Origin: Bacteroidales bacterium
Lineage (GTDB): Bacteria > Bacteroidota > Bacteroidia > Bacteroidales > VadinHA17
Assembly (NCBI GenBank): GCA_003141895.1
Contig: PLNT01000038.1
Coordinates: 93,714-130,282, forward strand
DNA length: 36,569 nt
Direction: 5' to 3'
The position numbers were made by a program, and so were the translations under genes. The notes under the pieces are model-generated. The model was not told where the DNA came from, made no database searches, and saw only the letters and a list, made by a program, of their open reading frames with translations. Each line of letters opens with the position of its first letter. Within the stretch, counting starts at the first letter, position 1. Of the stretch, positions 25,128 to 34,183 are shown in pieces.

Positions 25128-26465
25128 TTAAATTGCCACAGGAGTACCGGGGACTGGCGTCTCGAAGACCATGTCAACCGGACCGAATTCAATCTTCCTG
25201 GGACCAAGGTCCATATCTGACTTAAAAATATCATCCCATGAGACAGTCCGGCCGGTATAGGCTGCTGTCCTTCCCATAATTGCTGTTAATGTTGATATAG
25301 CGGTCTGTTCAGCTTCATTCACATATTTTCCGGTACGAATAGCCTGAACAAGATGCATATGTTCCTGTACGTATGCAGGAATTTTAATCGTTTGTGTCTG
25401 ATTTCCATTTTCATCTTTCGGGTACTCAAATTCCCATCTTAATTTACCATTGAGATCCCATATCTTGTTATTACAATTAGTATATCCCTCTGTTCCAATA
25501 ATAAGTTCACCGGTAGTGTTTGCACAACTGTCAATCTCTCTGCACATACTATGTGAACTTACCCCGAGACCATAATCAAAATCTATACTGAAGAAGTCAT
25601 ACTGATCACCGGTTACCCGCCGGGCCCTGCCACCGTACCCAATCGCTTTTTCAGGGTGCTTTCCTAAAAACCAGTTAATAACATCGATATTATGTACATG
25701 TGTGTCAAGGATAAAGTCACCACATAACCAGCAGAAATTGTTCCAGTTACGTATCATGTAAGTCATGTCATCCCACCCTTTTTCACGCTCACGGAACCAT
25801 ACATGATCCTGGTTCCAGTATGCTTTTGCGGATGTTACTTTTCCTATTGCACCTCCAACTACCTGCTTATATGTTTCTATATAGTCTTCCTGGTGACGTC
25901 TTTGAGTACCGGTTACAACACACAATCCTATTGCTGCAGCTTTTTTCCCCGTAGCAATAATTGACCTGATACCAACCGGATCTACAGCCACTGGTTTTTC
26001 CATGAAGACATGTTTATTTGTATTAACAGCTTCAAGAAAATGTTCAGGCCTGAATTTGCACGGAGTTGCAAGTATAACAACGTCAACATCGGGAAGAGCC
26101 ATCAGCTTTTTGTATCCGTCAAATCCGGTAAAACAATTTTCTGCAGGGATCGGCAATTTAAACGAAGCGAACCTTTCACGGCATGCATCTATTTTATCCT
26201 GAAAAACATCAGCAAGAGCTATAATTTCAAGATCGGGACCCGAGCTTATGAAATTTATGGCTGCGCCTGTTCCACGAGCACCGACTCCGACCAAACCAGC
26301 TCTTAATTTTTTACCTTTCGGAGCCCCCCGGAGAATTGGAGGAAGCCCAAGAGCTTCATTTGCGGGCTTTTTTATACATGCTGTCATCATAGCACCTGCT
26401 CCCGCTATCGCGAGACCTGCAAGTGCAGTTTTACCAATGAATTTTCTCCTGTCAATATTCTGCAT
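25128..26465 (-). CDS. Tat-exported Gfo/Idh/MocA lipoprotein
   Basis: A 445-residue dehydrogenase. The twin-arginine signal (DRRKFIGKTALAGLAIAG) ends in a lipobox MMTAC (Cys30), so it is probably lipid-anchored outside the inner membrane. AGLVGVGARGTGAAINF is the nucleotide-binding motif, VFMEKPVAVD (about 152-161) the family motif, and CWLCGDFILDTHVHNIDVINW the active-site region. It shares only family-level likeness with its neighbour at 23786, so the pair may handle different substrates or work in sequence. It starts 24 bp after the cytochrome-SUMF1 gene. Confidence 0.88.
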   Translation of the reverse strand: MQNIDRRKFIGKTALAGLAIAGAGAMMTACIKKPANEALGLPPILRGAPKGKKLRAGLVGVGARGTGAAINFISSGPDLEIIALADVFQDKIDACRERFASFKLPIPAENCFTGFDGYKKLMALPDVDVVILATPCKFRPEHFLEAVNTNKHVFMEKPVAVDPVGIRSIIATGKKAAAIGLCVVTGTQRRHQEDYIETYKQVVGGAIGKVTSAKAYWNQDHVWFREREKGWDDMTYMIRNWNNFCWLCGDFILDTHVHNIDVINWFLGKHPEKAIGYGGRARRVTGDQYDFFSIDFDYGLGVSSHSMCREIDSCANTTGELIIGTEGYTNCNNKIWDLNGKLRWEFEYPKDENGNQTQTIKIPAYVQEHMHLVQAIRTGKYVNEAEQTAISTLTAIMGRTAAYTGRTVSWDDIFKSDMDLGPRKIEFGPVDMVFETPVPGTPVAI

Positions 26466-26489
26466 ATATTTTCGAGTTAAAATATTTTA

Positions 26490-28025
26490 CTATTTTCCTA
26501 TTGCACTGTCAACTTCACAAACAACCCTGAATCCGACATCAATACAATCGGAATACCACCATATACTCTTTGGCATCTGGGGATCAGTTACAAGCCACGC
26601 CTTTGTTTTGGTGAAATCGCGTGCAGCACTTCTCACATCTTTGGCATCACTTTTAAAAGAGCCGCCTCTGATAACATGCTCCTGGCCATCTGCAGGTCCT
26701 CGCGGATTAACAGTTGAAGTGTCTGATTTGTAAGCATCTGGTGAATAATAATCAAGGCAGAATTCTGCAACGTTTCCCGACATATTTTTCAAACCAAATG
26801 GATTTTCTTTAACTGATTGAGGTTCTTTAGTCTTTGTGTTGCTGTTTGCTTTGTACACTATTCTGGATGCAATTACCGAAGTATCAGCACCAAGAAGCTT
26901 TTTAAGCAAACCCCGGGAAGTAAATTTTCTTGGATTTCCCGGGAAGAAATAAGGAGTCTCGGTTCCAGCTCTGCAGGCGAATTCCCATTCTGCTTCGGTA
27001 GGTAATCTGTACTTTTTACCGGTTACTTTTGAAAGCCATTGGCAATACACAGCTGCTGCGTGCCATGTCATCGTAATTGCTGGTCTGGAGGCTTTCCCCC
27101 AACCCTGATCGGGAGCTCCCCAGGGAGGTGTTGCCCCGCTGATAGCATCTACATTCTTTTTCGTGACGACCTGTCCTTCTGTTCTTCCCTGCGAACCGGT
27201 TGCTCTGAAAAATGCCAGGTATTCATCCCAGGTTACTTCTGTCTTTGCCATCCAATATCTTGAAAGAGTCACATTGCGTTGCGGCCCTTCATCAGGTTTA
27301 CGAAGAGGTTCATTTTCAGGACTTCCCATTAAGAATTTTCCGCCGGGAATTGCCACCATATCAAAAGAAACTCCGGATCCGGGTATCTTTTCAGTGAAAT
27401 TTTCAAATTTCTCTACTTTTGTGGGTTCTGAATATGAAGCCTGGTTTACAGTTACTGTAACACCAAAGTTAGTATTGTGTGCATGCAGCGCATTTTTATC
27501 ATAATGACCTATATCGAGATGACAATTTATACAGGTTAATGGTTCTTTGGTTGTCGTATAAAGCAAGTGGGCATTACTGCCATCGACAGATAATTTTACA
27601 GGAAACAAATTCTGATGACATTCCATGCATGATTTCTCATATATATAACCTTTGGCATTATCGAGTAGTTTTATTTCATCCCAGTTAATCTTAGCGCTAT
27701 CTTTGAATATATACCCGTATACATCTTTTAAGCCATGTTTTGCTTTGGCATTAAGGTACCCGAAATGTCCCTTGGGTGGAAGATGACATGCAACACAATG
27801 AACAATATTTCCTGTTCGGTTATTATAATGTGCCGAGAGCTTCCAGTTTTGATCGGCCAGCGGATGTATATGGCATGAGACACAGTATTTATCTGATGAT
27901 GTATAATTCAGTACAACTTTTGCGGATTTAAGAAATATAAGACATATTAAAACGCCGGTAAGAATGAACCAAAACTTTGTCCTTTTATTGAGAAAGAGCT
28001 GACCATAGTGGTTATTTGAATTCAT
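26490..28025 (-). CDS. Tetraheme NapC/NrfH-like cytochrome fused to a SUMF1-fold domain
   Basis: A 511-residue two-part protein. Residues 1-185 have a membrane anchor (about 17-37) and four c-type heme sites: C48-C51-H52, C77-C80-H81, C133-C136-H137 and C165-C168-H169, the plan of NapC/NrfH quinol dehydrogenases. Residues about 219-505 are a SUMF1/formylglycine-generating-enzyme fold: AIPGGKFLMGSP, KTEVTWDEYLAF, YRLPTEAEWEFACRAG, NMSGNVAEFCLD, VIRGGSF and VGFRVV. The copper-binding cysteines after RGGS in true FGE are missing (SFKSDAKDVRSAARDF), so sulfatase activation is unlikely. First gene of the operon with two exported Gfo/Idh proteins and ThuA. Fusion is continuous in one frame. Confidence 0.88.
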   Translation of the reverse strand: MNSNNHYGQLFLNKRTKFWFILTGVLICLIFLKSAKVVLNYTSSDKYCVSCHIHPLADQNWKLSAHYNNRTGNIVHCVACHLPPKGHFGYLNAKAKHGLKDVYGYIFKDSAKINWDEIKLLDNAKGYIYEKSCMECHQNLFPVKLSVDGSNAHLLYTTTKEPLTCINCHLDIGHYDKNALHAHNTNFGVTVTVNQASYSEPTKVEKFENFTEKIPGSGVSFDMVAIPGGKFLMGSPENEPLRKPDEGPQRNVTLSRYWMAKTEVTWDEYLAFFRATGSQGRTEGQVVTKKNVDAISGATPPWGAPDQGWGKASRPAITMTWHAAAVYCQWLSKVTGKKYRLPTEAEWEFACRAGTETPYFFPGNPRKFTSRGLLKKLLGADTSVIASRIVYKANSNTKTKEPQSVKENPFGLKNMSGNVAEFCLDYYSPDAYKSDTSTVNPRGPADGQEHVIRGGSFKSDAKDVRSAARDFTKTKAWLVTDPQMPKSIWWYSDCIDVGFRVVCEVDSAIGK

Positions 28026-28113
28026 TTTCCCGAAGAAGATTCAATTAAAACTTGTTAAAGTTAACTGTTTGTCTGACTTCGAGGAAAAAAAATTAATAAA
28101 AAAATATAGAGAT

Positions 28114-28138
28114 GCCCAAATTGGGCGTATTGTACAAT
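28114..28138. promoter_or_regulatory. Adjacent palindromes in a divergent promoter region
   Basis: GCCCAAATTGGGC (28114-28126) and ATTGTACAAT (28129-28138) are perfect palindromes 2 bp apart, centred between the divergent cytochrome operon and the small lipoprotein gene. They could be an operator, but no regulator is adjacent. The rest of 28026-28190 is AT-rich with no gene; no TAnnTTTG was found for the cytochrome operon. Confidence 0.4.
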
Positions 28139-28190
28139 CAACAGAATATCGTATCAAATAGTTTCATTGAGATTATTTTGTATATAAAGA

Positions 28191-28219
28191 TTGTATTTAG
28201 AATGAAAAGTATATTTTTG
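28191..28219 (+). promoter_or_regulatory. Promoter of the small lipoprotein gene
   Basis: TTG (28191-28193), 18 nt, TATTTTTG (28212-28219), 23 nt before the ATG at 28243. It fits the Bacteroidota consensus with spacing one base short. Confidence 0.55.
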
Positions 28220-28242
28220 TACATAATAATTAATGAATCGAT

Positions 28243-28380
28243 ATGAAAAAGGTTGCTTTTATTATGCTTGTTGCTTTTGTTACTGCAATAGTTGCCAGTT
28301 CATGCAACAAGAAAGAGTGTCCTGCTTACTCAAAAGGTCATTCCAGAGCCAATACAGAGCAGACTAATAAGAATATCTGA
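28243..28380 (+). CDS. Small lipoprotein, 45 residues
   Basis: An ATG at 28243 opens a 45-codon frame: signal MKKVAFIMLVAFVTAIVA, lipobox SSC (Cys21), then a hydrophilic tail NKKECPAYSKGHSRANTEQT ending NKNI. A promoter lies just upstream and the secretory gene at 28431 follows in the same direction. The mature peptide would be only 25 residues with a second Cys in ECPAY. Tiny lipoproteins of this style are common but poorly annotated in Bacteroidota. Function unknown. Confidence 0.72.
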   Translation: MKKVAFIMLVAFVTAIVASSCNKKECPAYSKGHSRANTEQTNKNI

Positions 28381-28430
28381 AATTTTGCATAGCTCCGTTG
28401 ATTCATCCAGTTATATAAGTCAGCAAAAAA

Positions 28431-29234
28431 ATGAAAAAGCTACTTATACTAGCGGTAGTTTTATTTGGTACAATTTCATTGTATGCGCAGGGTGAGTTAA
28501 ATGAGCAGCAGAAGGTATTCTTCCGCAATGAAAAATCTTTTGCTATTCTCCTCAACTCCGACGGTCTCGGAGTAAGTTACCGTGCAGCCAAAAGAATTGA
28601 TTTCAGGAATAAAAACCTTTATGAAATAGATGCCGGAAGCCTCAGAAATATTAAGGAGTACAGGCAGGAAAGCGTTAATGTTCAGGGTAGTTCTTATATT
28701 TTTGGAAAACTCAATTCTACTTTTTTCCTGAGAGGTGGCATTGGTCATCAGCACGAACTATTCAAAAAAGCCGATCTCGGTGGTATTGCCGTAAGATATT
28801 TCTACTCGGCAGGGCCCATTTTTGCAATATATAAACCGATATACTACAGGGTCATTCATCTGATCCCAACTACGACTAATGAATATGAACTGAAGGATGA
28901 AAAATTTGACGTTGCCACAATAGCTTCACCGCTGGATATATACAGCAAAGCATCATTTACAAAAGGTCTTGATGAAATAAAAGCAATGCCTGGTTTATAT
29001 GCTAAACTGGGATTCAATTTTGAATACAGCAAGGAAGACAAAATCATACATGCCATAGAAATCGGTGGTCAGGTAAACGCTTTTCCAAAGAAGATTCCGA
29101 TAATGGCCGGAAACAACAACAAATCGCTGTTTTTTTCACTTTTTGTAAGTTACAGGTTTGGGATTATTTTAGATCCTCTTGATCCTGAATCAAATAAACT
29201 TTCAAATATCTTTAAGAGAAAAAAGAATGACTGA
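28431..29234 (+). CDS. Secreted, probably outer-membrane beta-barrel protein
   Basis: A 267-residue protein of no family I recognise. The signal peptide is MKKLLILAVVLFGTISLYAQ. The rest alternates polar and hydrophobic residues in strand-like runs, such as NSTFFLRGGIGHQHELF, GGIAVRYFYSAGPIFAIY, PGLYAKLGFNFEYSKEDKII and SLFFSLFVSYRFGIIL, as in small outer-membrane barrels. It ends with a charged tail, FKRKKND. It follows the small lipoprotein by 50 bp and precedes gapA, which has its own promoter. Confidence 0.7.
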   Translation: MKKLLILAVVLFGTISLYAQGELNEQQKVFFRNEKSFAILLNSDGLGVSYRAAKRIDFRNKNLYEIDAGSLRNIKEYRQESVNVQGSSYIFGKLNSTFFLRGGIGHQHELFKKADLGGIAVRYFYSAGPIFAIYKPIYYRVIHLIPTTTNEYELKDEKFDVATIASPLDIYSKASFTKGLDEIKAMPGLYAKLGFNFEYSKEDKIIHAIEIGGQVNAFPKKIPIMAGNNNKSLFFSLFVSYRFGIILDPLDPESNKLSNIFKRKKND

Positions 29235-29248
29235 TCTTCTTTTAACTC

Positions 29249-29278
29249 TTGACATTTCCGGGGAAAATACTATTTTTG
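29249..29278 (+). promoter_or_regulatory. Promoter of gapA
   Basis: TTG (29249-29251), exactly 19 nt, TATTTTTG (29271-29278), about 34 nt before the ATG. One of the best matches to the Bacteroidota consensus here, as expected for a highly expressed gene. Confidence 0.75.
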
Positions 29279-29294
29279 TGAGTCAATTTATTAA

Positions 29295-30320
<1,026 letters not shown>

Positions 30321-30323
30321 ATT

Positions 30324-30351
30324 GTAGGGAACGGTCGCGACCGTTCCCTAC
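30324..30351. repeat. 28-bp perfect palindrome after gapA
   Basis: A perfect palindrome with half-site GTAGGGAACGGTCG, starting 4 bp after the gapA stop. A 27/28 copy lies inside the acyl-CoA reductase gene at 35542-35569. It lacks a T-run, so any terminator role is uncertain. Confidence 0.85.
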
Positions 30352-30363
30352 ATAATAATTAGG

Positions 30364-30442
30364 AGGGACGTTACGTGTGCAACGTCCCTTCATCGTTTTA
30401 TTACAGGCACATACAAAAAGGGACGGTGCATGCAACGTCCCT
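30364..30442. repeat. Two palindromes of the GGGACGTTGCA family
   Basis: 30364-30389 and 30419-30442 both run from AGGGACG to AACGTCCCT, the second with centre GTGCATGCA. They fill the space between the convergent gapA and siaC-like genes together with the palindrome at 30324. Confidence 0.75.
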
Positions 30443-30451
30443 ATACGATTT

Positions 30452-30829
30452 TTAGACTATCATATCAATTTCCAGCGGTATACCAGCTGTGTCGCGATAG
30501 TGTTCGCCAAGTTCAAGCATTCCTTCATCATCTTCTTCGTAAAGCCATTTCATTTTGATTAGTTTCCCTGATCTTCCATAGCCTGTTAATCTTTTTAATA
30601 CAGCATAAAGATACTTTGATGATCCGCTGTTAATATATTCCAGCTGAATGTTGACTTCGAGCCCGTCGGCCTTTTCAAAATGAAGTGTAAGCCACTCTTC
30701 CAGACGACGAAAGATCAGCTCGGGGTTTTCAGGGATGGATCGTCCGACAATTTCAAGCCTGTTATCATCAGGATAATAAGCAATACCCGGACAGTTTTTT
30801 AGCTCTTCCTGAATTACAAATTTTTCCAT
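30452..30829 (-). CDS. SiaC-like regulatory phosphoprotein (DUF1987)
   Basis: A 125-residue protein of the SiaC/DUF1987 family. DNRLEIVGRSIPENPELIF is the family opening and LEYINSGSSKYLYAVLKRL (about 63-81) aligns with the FNTSSSK segment of Pseudomonas SiaC, whose Thr is phosphorylated by kinase SiaB and released by phosphatase SiaA. Here Ser residues occupy the site. No SiaA or SiaB homologue is in the window, so it would act with unlinked partners. It starts 12 bp after the permease stop, suggesting one transcript. Confidence 0.82.
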   Translation of the reverse strand: MEKFVIQEELKNCPGIAYYPDDNRLEIVGRSIPENPELIFRRLEEWLTLHFEKADGLEVNIQLEYINSGSSKYLYAVLKRLTGYGRSGKLIKMKWLYEEDDEGMLELGEHYRDTAGIPLEIDMIV

Positions 30830-30841
30830 ATTCTGAATATT

Positions 30842-32098
30842 TTATTCATATCTTAAAGCCTCAATAGGATCTATATTAGCAGCTTTTACAGCAGGGGCAT
30901 ATCCTGAAACAACTCCTACTATAAAGCATACAAATATTCCTGTAAATACCCAAACCCATGGAATCACAAAACTGGATTTCAGCATTGACGAAACCACATT
31001 TCCGATCAGGATGCCAAGAATAATTCCAAAAATTCCACCCAGCTGGCCAATCATTATCGATTCGAAAAGAAACTGATATTTAATTGTCTGCGTTTTTGCA
31101 CCAATAGCTTTTCTGACACCAATTTCACGTGTCCGTTCTGTTACAGAAACGAGCATGATATTCATTAAACCGACAGCAGCCCCAAATAATGTTACAATCC
31201 CGATTATAGTCGCGGCAAGGGTTACATACCGTATATTTTTCAGAAGCATGTTCACAATATTGTCGCTTTTGGAAATATTAAAATCCGATTCATCTTTCGG
31301 ATTAAGATTGCGGACAGTGCGGAAAACCGCTTCAGCTTCCCCGGTCATAACATCAAGGTTTACCGCATTTATGGGCATGATTGTAATATTAAATGTCATG
31401 TTGGGCCTGGAAAAATACTGGCGTGCAGTTGTAATGGGCATATAACAAACCCGGTCAGGATTACCGAAACCTGAACCCTTGGTTTTTAAAACACCTGTGA
31501 CTGTCAGCTTCATACCGGCTACAGTAATATCTTTCCCTAAAGGGTCAACACCTGAACCAAAAAGATCCTTTACGATATCAGATCCTATTATCACATTATG
31601 CCGTATTGATTGTATTTCATCAGCACTGAAATTTCTGCCTGTTTCAATCTCATAACCTGCAACTGTAAGTTGATTCTCGTCTGAGCCGATAAGGTTTACG
31701 TTGGGATTTGTTTTCTCTGAGCCATATTTAACAGTTGATAATCCTGATGCATTAAAAGAAATTGACACAAAAGCTGCTTCAGTAAATCGATTTTTAAACT
31801 CTTCTGCCTCCCTGTATGATATCCTCGAGAAATTCTTTGTCCTGCTTCTATCGTTGCCAACCTGGATATTCATTCCGCGGGAGGTAATGGTAAATGAGTT
31901 TGCACCCATCATGGTGAATTGATTTGTCAGTGATGATTTAATAGAATCGATTGCCGTAAGAATACCTACGAGTGCCATAATCCCAATGGCTATTATACAA
32001 ATTGTCAGGATAGCCCGTACCTTGTTGGATCTTATTGCACGAAAAGAAATTTTAAGATTTTCCTTGAAAATTGCAATTTTTAATATACTCTTCTTCAT
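30842..32098 (-). CDS. MacB/FtsX-type ABC transporter permease
   Basis: A 418-residue permease. An N-terminal membrane helix (about 28-50) follows [21 protein letters not shown] large periplasmic MacB core domain spans about 55-275, then three helices in an FtsX domain: [36 protein letters not shown] and [22 protein letters not shown], the classic C-terminus. Such permeases act by mechanotransmission with a MacB-type ATPase and often a periplasmic adaptor. Neither is adjacent, which is unusual; the partners must be elsewhere. The adjacent siaC-like gene is downstream. Confidence 0.88.
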   Translation of the reverse strand: MKKSILKIAIFKENLKISFRAIRSNKVRAILTICIIAIGIMALVGILTAIDSIKSSLTNQFTMMGANSFTITSRGMNIQVGNDRSRTKNFSRISYREAEEFKNRFTEAAFVSISFNASGLSTVKYGSEKTNPNVNLIGSDENQLTVAGYEIETGRNFSADEIQSIRHNVIIGSDIVKDLFGSGVDPLGKDITVAGMKLTVTGVLKTKGSGFGNPDRVCYMPITTARQYFSRPNMTFNITIMPINAVNLDVMTGEAEAVFRTVRNLNPKDESDFNISKSDNIVNMLLKNIRYVTLAATIIGIVTLFGAAVGLMNIMLVSVTERTREIGVRKAIGAKTQTIKYQFLFESIMIGQLGGIFGIILGILIGNVVSSMLKSSFVIPWVWVFTGIFVCFIVGVVSGYAPAVKAANIDPIEALRYE

Positions 32099-32295
32099 TT
32101 ATAATGCCTTTGTCTCTAAATCATTATTAAAAAAATAAAAGTACACTTTTTTTCATTCTTAGAAAACGCAGAATCCGATTATTTGAATATTTAGGTTAAG
32201 TAAGGACTAATTAATCTATGTATCTTGTTATTGCAGGATATTCCTCATTCCTCAGCCATGCCGCAAATTCTTACTTTTTTAAAATAATTACCTTT

Positions 32296-32330
32296 TTAGT
32301 TGCATAACTAATATGTTCGTTGTATATTTG
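32296..32330 (+). promoter_or_regulatory. Promoter and dyad operator of blaI-blaR1
   Basis: The perfect dyad TTAGTTGCATAACTAA (32296-32311) overlaps the TTG (32300-32302) of a promoter whose -7 element TATATTTG is at 32323-32330, with 20 nt spacing. A further half-site TTCGTT follows at 32315-32320. The same arrangement recurs at 34184-34218. A BlaI-type dimer bound here would block the promoter. The remaining upstream gap from 32099 shows nothing recognisable. Confidence 0.7.
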
Positions 32331-32380
32331 ATTACGAGAAATAATGGAACAAATTACTTTCGATTTAAAAGTATGAAGTT

Positions 32381-32758
32381 ATGAGAGAATTAACAAGAGC
32401 GGAAGAAGAAGTGATGCAGGTCCTCTGGAAAATAAAAAAAGGTTTTGTTAAAGAAGTCCTCGAACATTTTGATGAACCAAAACCAGCCTATAACACGGTT
32501 AGTACAATTGTAAGAATTTTGCAGGACAAAGGATTTGTATCTCATAAGGCATATGGAAGAACACATGAGTACTTTCCAATGATCTCAAAAAGCGAATATT
32601 CCAAGACACATCTCAGTACTTTTGTAAATGACTATTTCTCTAATTCATTCGAGAAGATGGTAAGCTTCTTTGCCAAAGAGAAGAGAATCTCAGTAAAAGA
32701 AATGGAAGAGATTATGAAAATAATGGAAGGCGAAGTTAAAAAGCAAAAGTCAAAATAA
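32381..32758 (+). CDS. blaI: BlaI/MecI-family repressor
   Basis: A 125-residue winged-helix repressor. LTRAEEEVMQVLWKIKKGFV, YNTVSTIVRILQDKGFVSHK and YGRTHEYFPMISKSEY are the typical BlaI DNA-binding domain (about 1-75), followed by a helical dimerisation tail where BlaR1-type signalling cleaves in Staphylococcus (here near VSFFAKEKR). It is directly followed by the M56 sensor with a TAATG overlap. Despite the name, the signal in Bacteroidota need not be a beta-lactam. The dyad at 32296 suggests autoregulation. Confidence 0.9.
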   Translation: MRELTRAEEEVMQVLWKIKKGFVKEVLEHFDEPKPAYNTVSTIVRILQDKGFVSHKAYGRTHEYFPMISKSEYSKTHLSTFVNDYFSNSFEKMVSFFAKEKRISVKEMEEIMKIMEGEVKKQKSK

Positions 32759-34113
32759 TGAATACACTATTTATATATATGGTTAAGGTTGCTGTTTATC
32801 TGATTGCCTTATACCTTTTATATTCAATATTGCTTAGCAGAGATACATCTTATGGCCGAAACAGGGCGTTTATCCTTCTCTCATTATTAGCCTCACTGAT
32901 CTTACCTTTAATCACTTCACATACTCTCAAACCCTGGAATATTCAGTTTTTTGGGAAAATTCTTTCCGAAGTATTTATCACTGCAGCCGTTAACCCTGGC
33001 AAAGCGCCTCATCATATCTTATCTTTACCCGGAATTCTGCAACTTATATACTCAGCCTATATCATCGTTGTTATTATTTTCATTTTCAAACTAATAATTG
33101 ACGTTTTAAACCTGTTGCTATTGATCCTGCGACACAGAAATGAGGACAGCCATATTATCAGATTTCACGGATTTGACACTTCCGGATTCTCGGCAATGGG
33201 ATACATCTTTGTAAATTCAAAACTGAGCAATGCTGATGCAGACGAGATAATTAGACATGAGCAAAACCACCTCATGCAATATCATTTTCTGGATATTGTG
33301 TTTATTGAAATATTTAAAGCACTGCAATGGTTCAATCCGGCAGTTTACCTGTTCAACAGGTCGTTGCGCGCTATTCATGAATACCAGGCCGATAAGGAGT
33401 GTCTAAGTTCGGGTATCCCGATTGTAAATTATCAGAGCCTGCTGTTAAGTCAGGTTTTCAAATCAGGGGCATTCAATCTGACAAACAGCTTTTCGAATCC
33501 ATCGCTTATTAAGAAAAGGATGATTATGATGACAAAGAAACGCACACCGGCTCTCGCTGACGCAAAGATCCTGGTTGTTCTGCCCCTTATAGGAGTTGTA
33601 TTTATGGCAGTTTCAGCTTTCAGGGGAATTCCTGATGCTTACATAAAACAGCTTATGCCAGTGTTATCAACCCAATCCCTGCCATTGGAAACCAGTTCCA
33701 GCTTGGTGGCACCACCTCCGCCACCGGCAACTGCATCTGAACAGAAAGATCAGACTGATCAGACAGTGAAGGAAGAAACTACTGCCCCGGCAGAGGAACA
33801 ACCATTCGTTATAGTTGAGGAGATGCCCATGTTCCCAGGTGGAGATACTGAACTTCTTAAATACATTTCTGAAAATACGATATATCCTGAAAATGCTAAA
33901 CTTCAAAACATTCAGGGAAAAGTTATTATACGGTTTTGTGTGAAGGCCGATGGCGGCGTAAACATGGCAAGTGTTCTTAAAGGTGTTTCACCTGATCTTG
34001 ATACAGAAGCATTACGGGTTGTCAATTCATTGCCGGCATTTAATCCCGGAAAGCAGAGAGGAAAAGCTGTTCCGGTATGGTATATGGTACCAATCAATTT
34101 CGCGCTGAAATAA
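32758..34113 (+). CDS. blaR1: BlaR1-type M56 metallopeptidase with TonB C-terminal domain
   Basis: A 451-residue membrane sensor. Helices lie at about 8-26, 36-54 and 94-122 and near 270-290. Between the third and last is the M56 protease with zinc site H167-E168-x-x-H171 (RHEQNH) and downstream HEYQAD (about 207-212). After a Pro/Thr/Glu-rich linker, a TonB_C domain (about 355-451) has MFPGGDTELLKYISENTIYP, IQGKVIIRFCV, and ends VPVWYMVPINFALK. The penicillin-binding sensor of BlaR1 is absent. Starts 1 bp overlapping blaI. It probably cleaves BlaI on sensing an envelope signal. Confidence 0.9.
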   Translation: MNTLFIYMVKVAVYLIALYLLYSILLSRDTSYGRNRAFILLSLLASLILPLITSHTLKPWNIQFFGKILSEVFITAAVNPGKAPHHILSLPGILQLIYSAYIIVVIIFIFKLIIDVLNLLLLILRHRNEDSHIIRFHGFDTSGFSAMGYIFVNSKLSNADADEIIRHEQNHLMQYHFLDIVFIEIFKALQWFNPAVYLFNRSLRAIHEYQADKECLSSGIPIVNYQSLLLSQVFKSGAFNLTNSFSNPSLIKKRMIMMTKKRTPALADAKILVVLPLIGVVFMAVSAFRGIPDAYIKQLMPVLSTQSLPLETSSSLVAPPPPPATASEQKDQTDQTVKEETTAPAEEQPFVIVEEMPMFPGGDTELLKYISENTIYPENAKLQNIQGKVIIRFCVKADGGVNMASVLKGVSPDLDTEALRVVNSLPAFNPGKQRGKAVPVWYMVPINFALK

Positions 34114-34183
34114 TCCATCCTCGCTGAATCCTGTTAGTAAAATTTAATTAATTAAGTGTAATCTATTATATTTAATTAAGTAT

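Noticed and set aside
26490-27370. Sulfatase-activating formylglycine-generating enzyme
   Set aside because: The required cysteines after RGGS are missing and no sulfatase gene is in the window.
32218-32307. 29-codon open frame before blaI
   Set aside because: It has no ribosome site, no recognisable signal and runs into the BlaI operator.
32758-34113. Beta-lactam resistance sensor in the strict sense
   Set aside because: The M56 protease is present but the penicillin-binding sensor is replaced by a TonB_C domain and no beta-lactamase is nearby.
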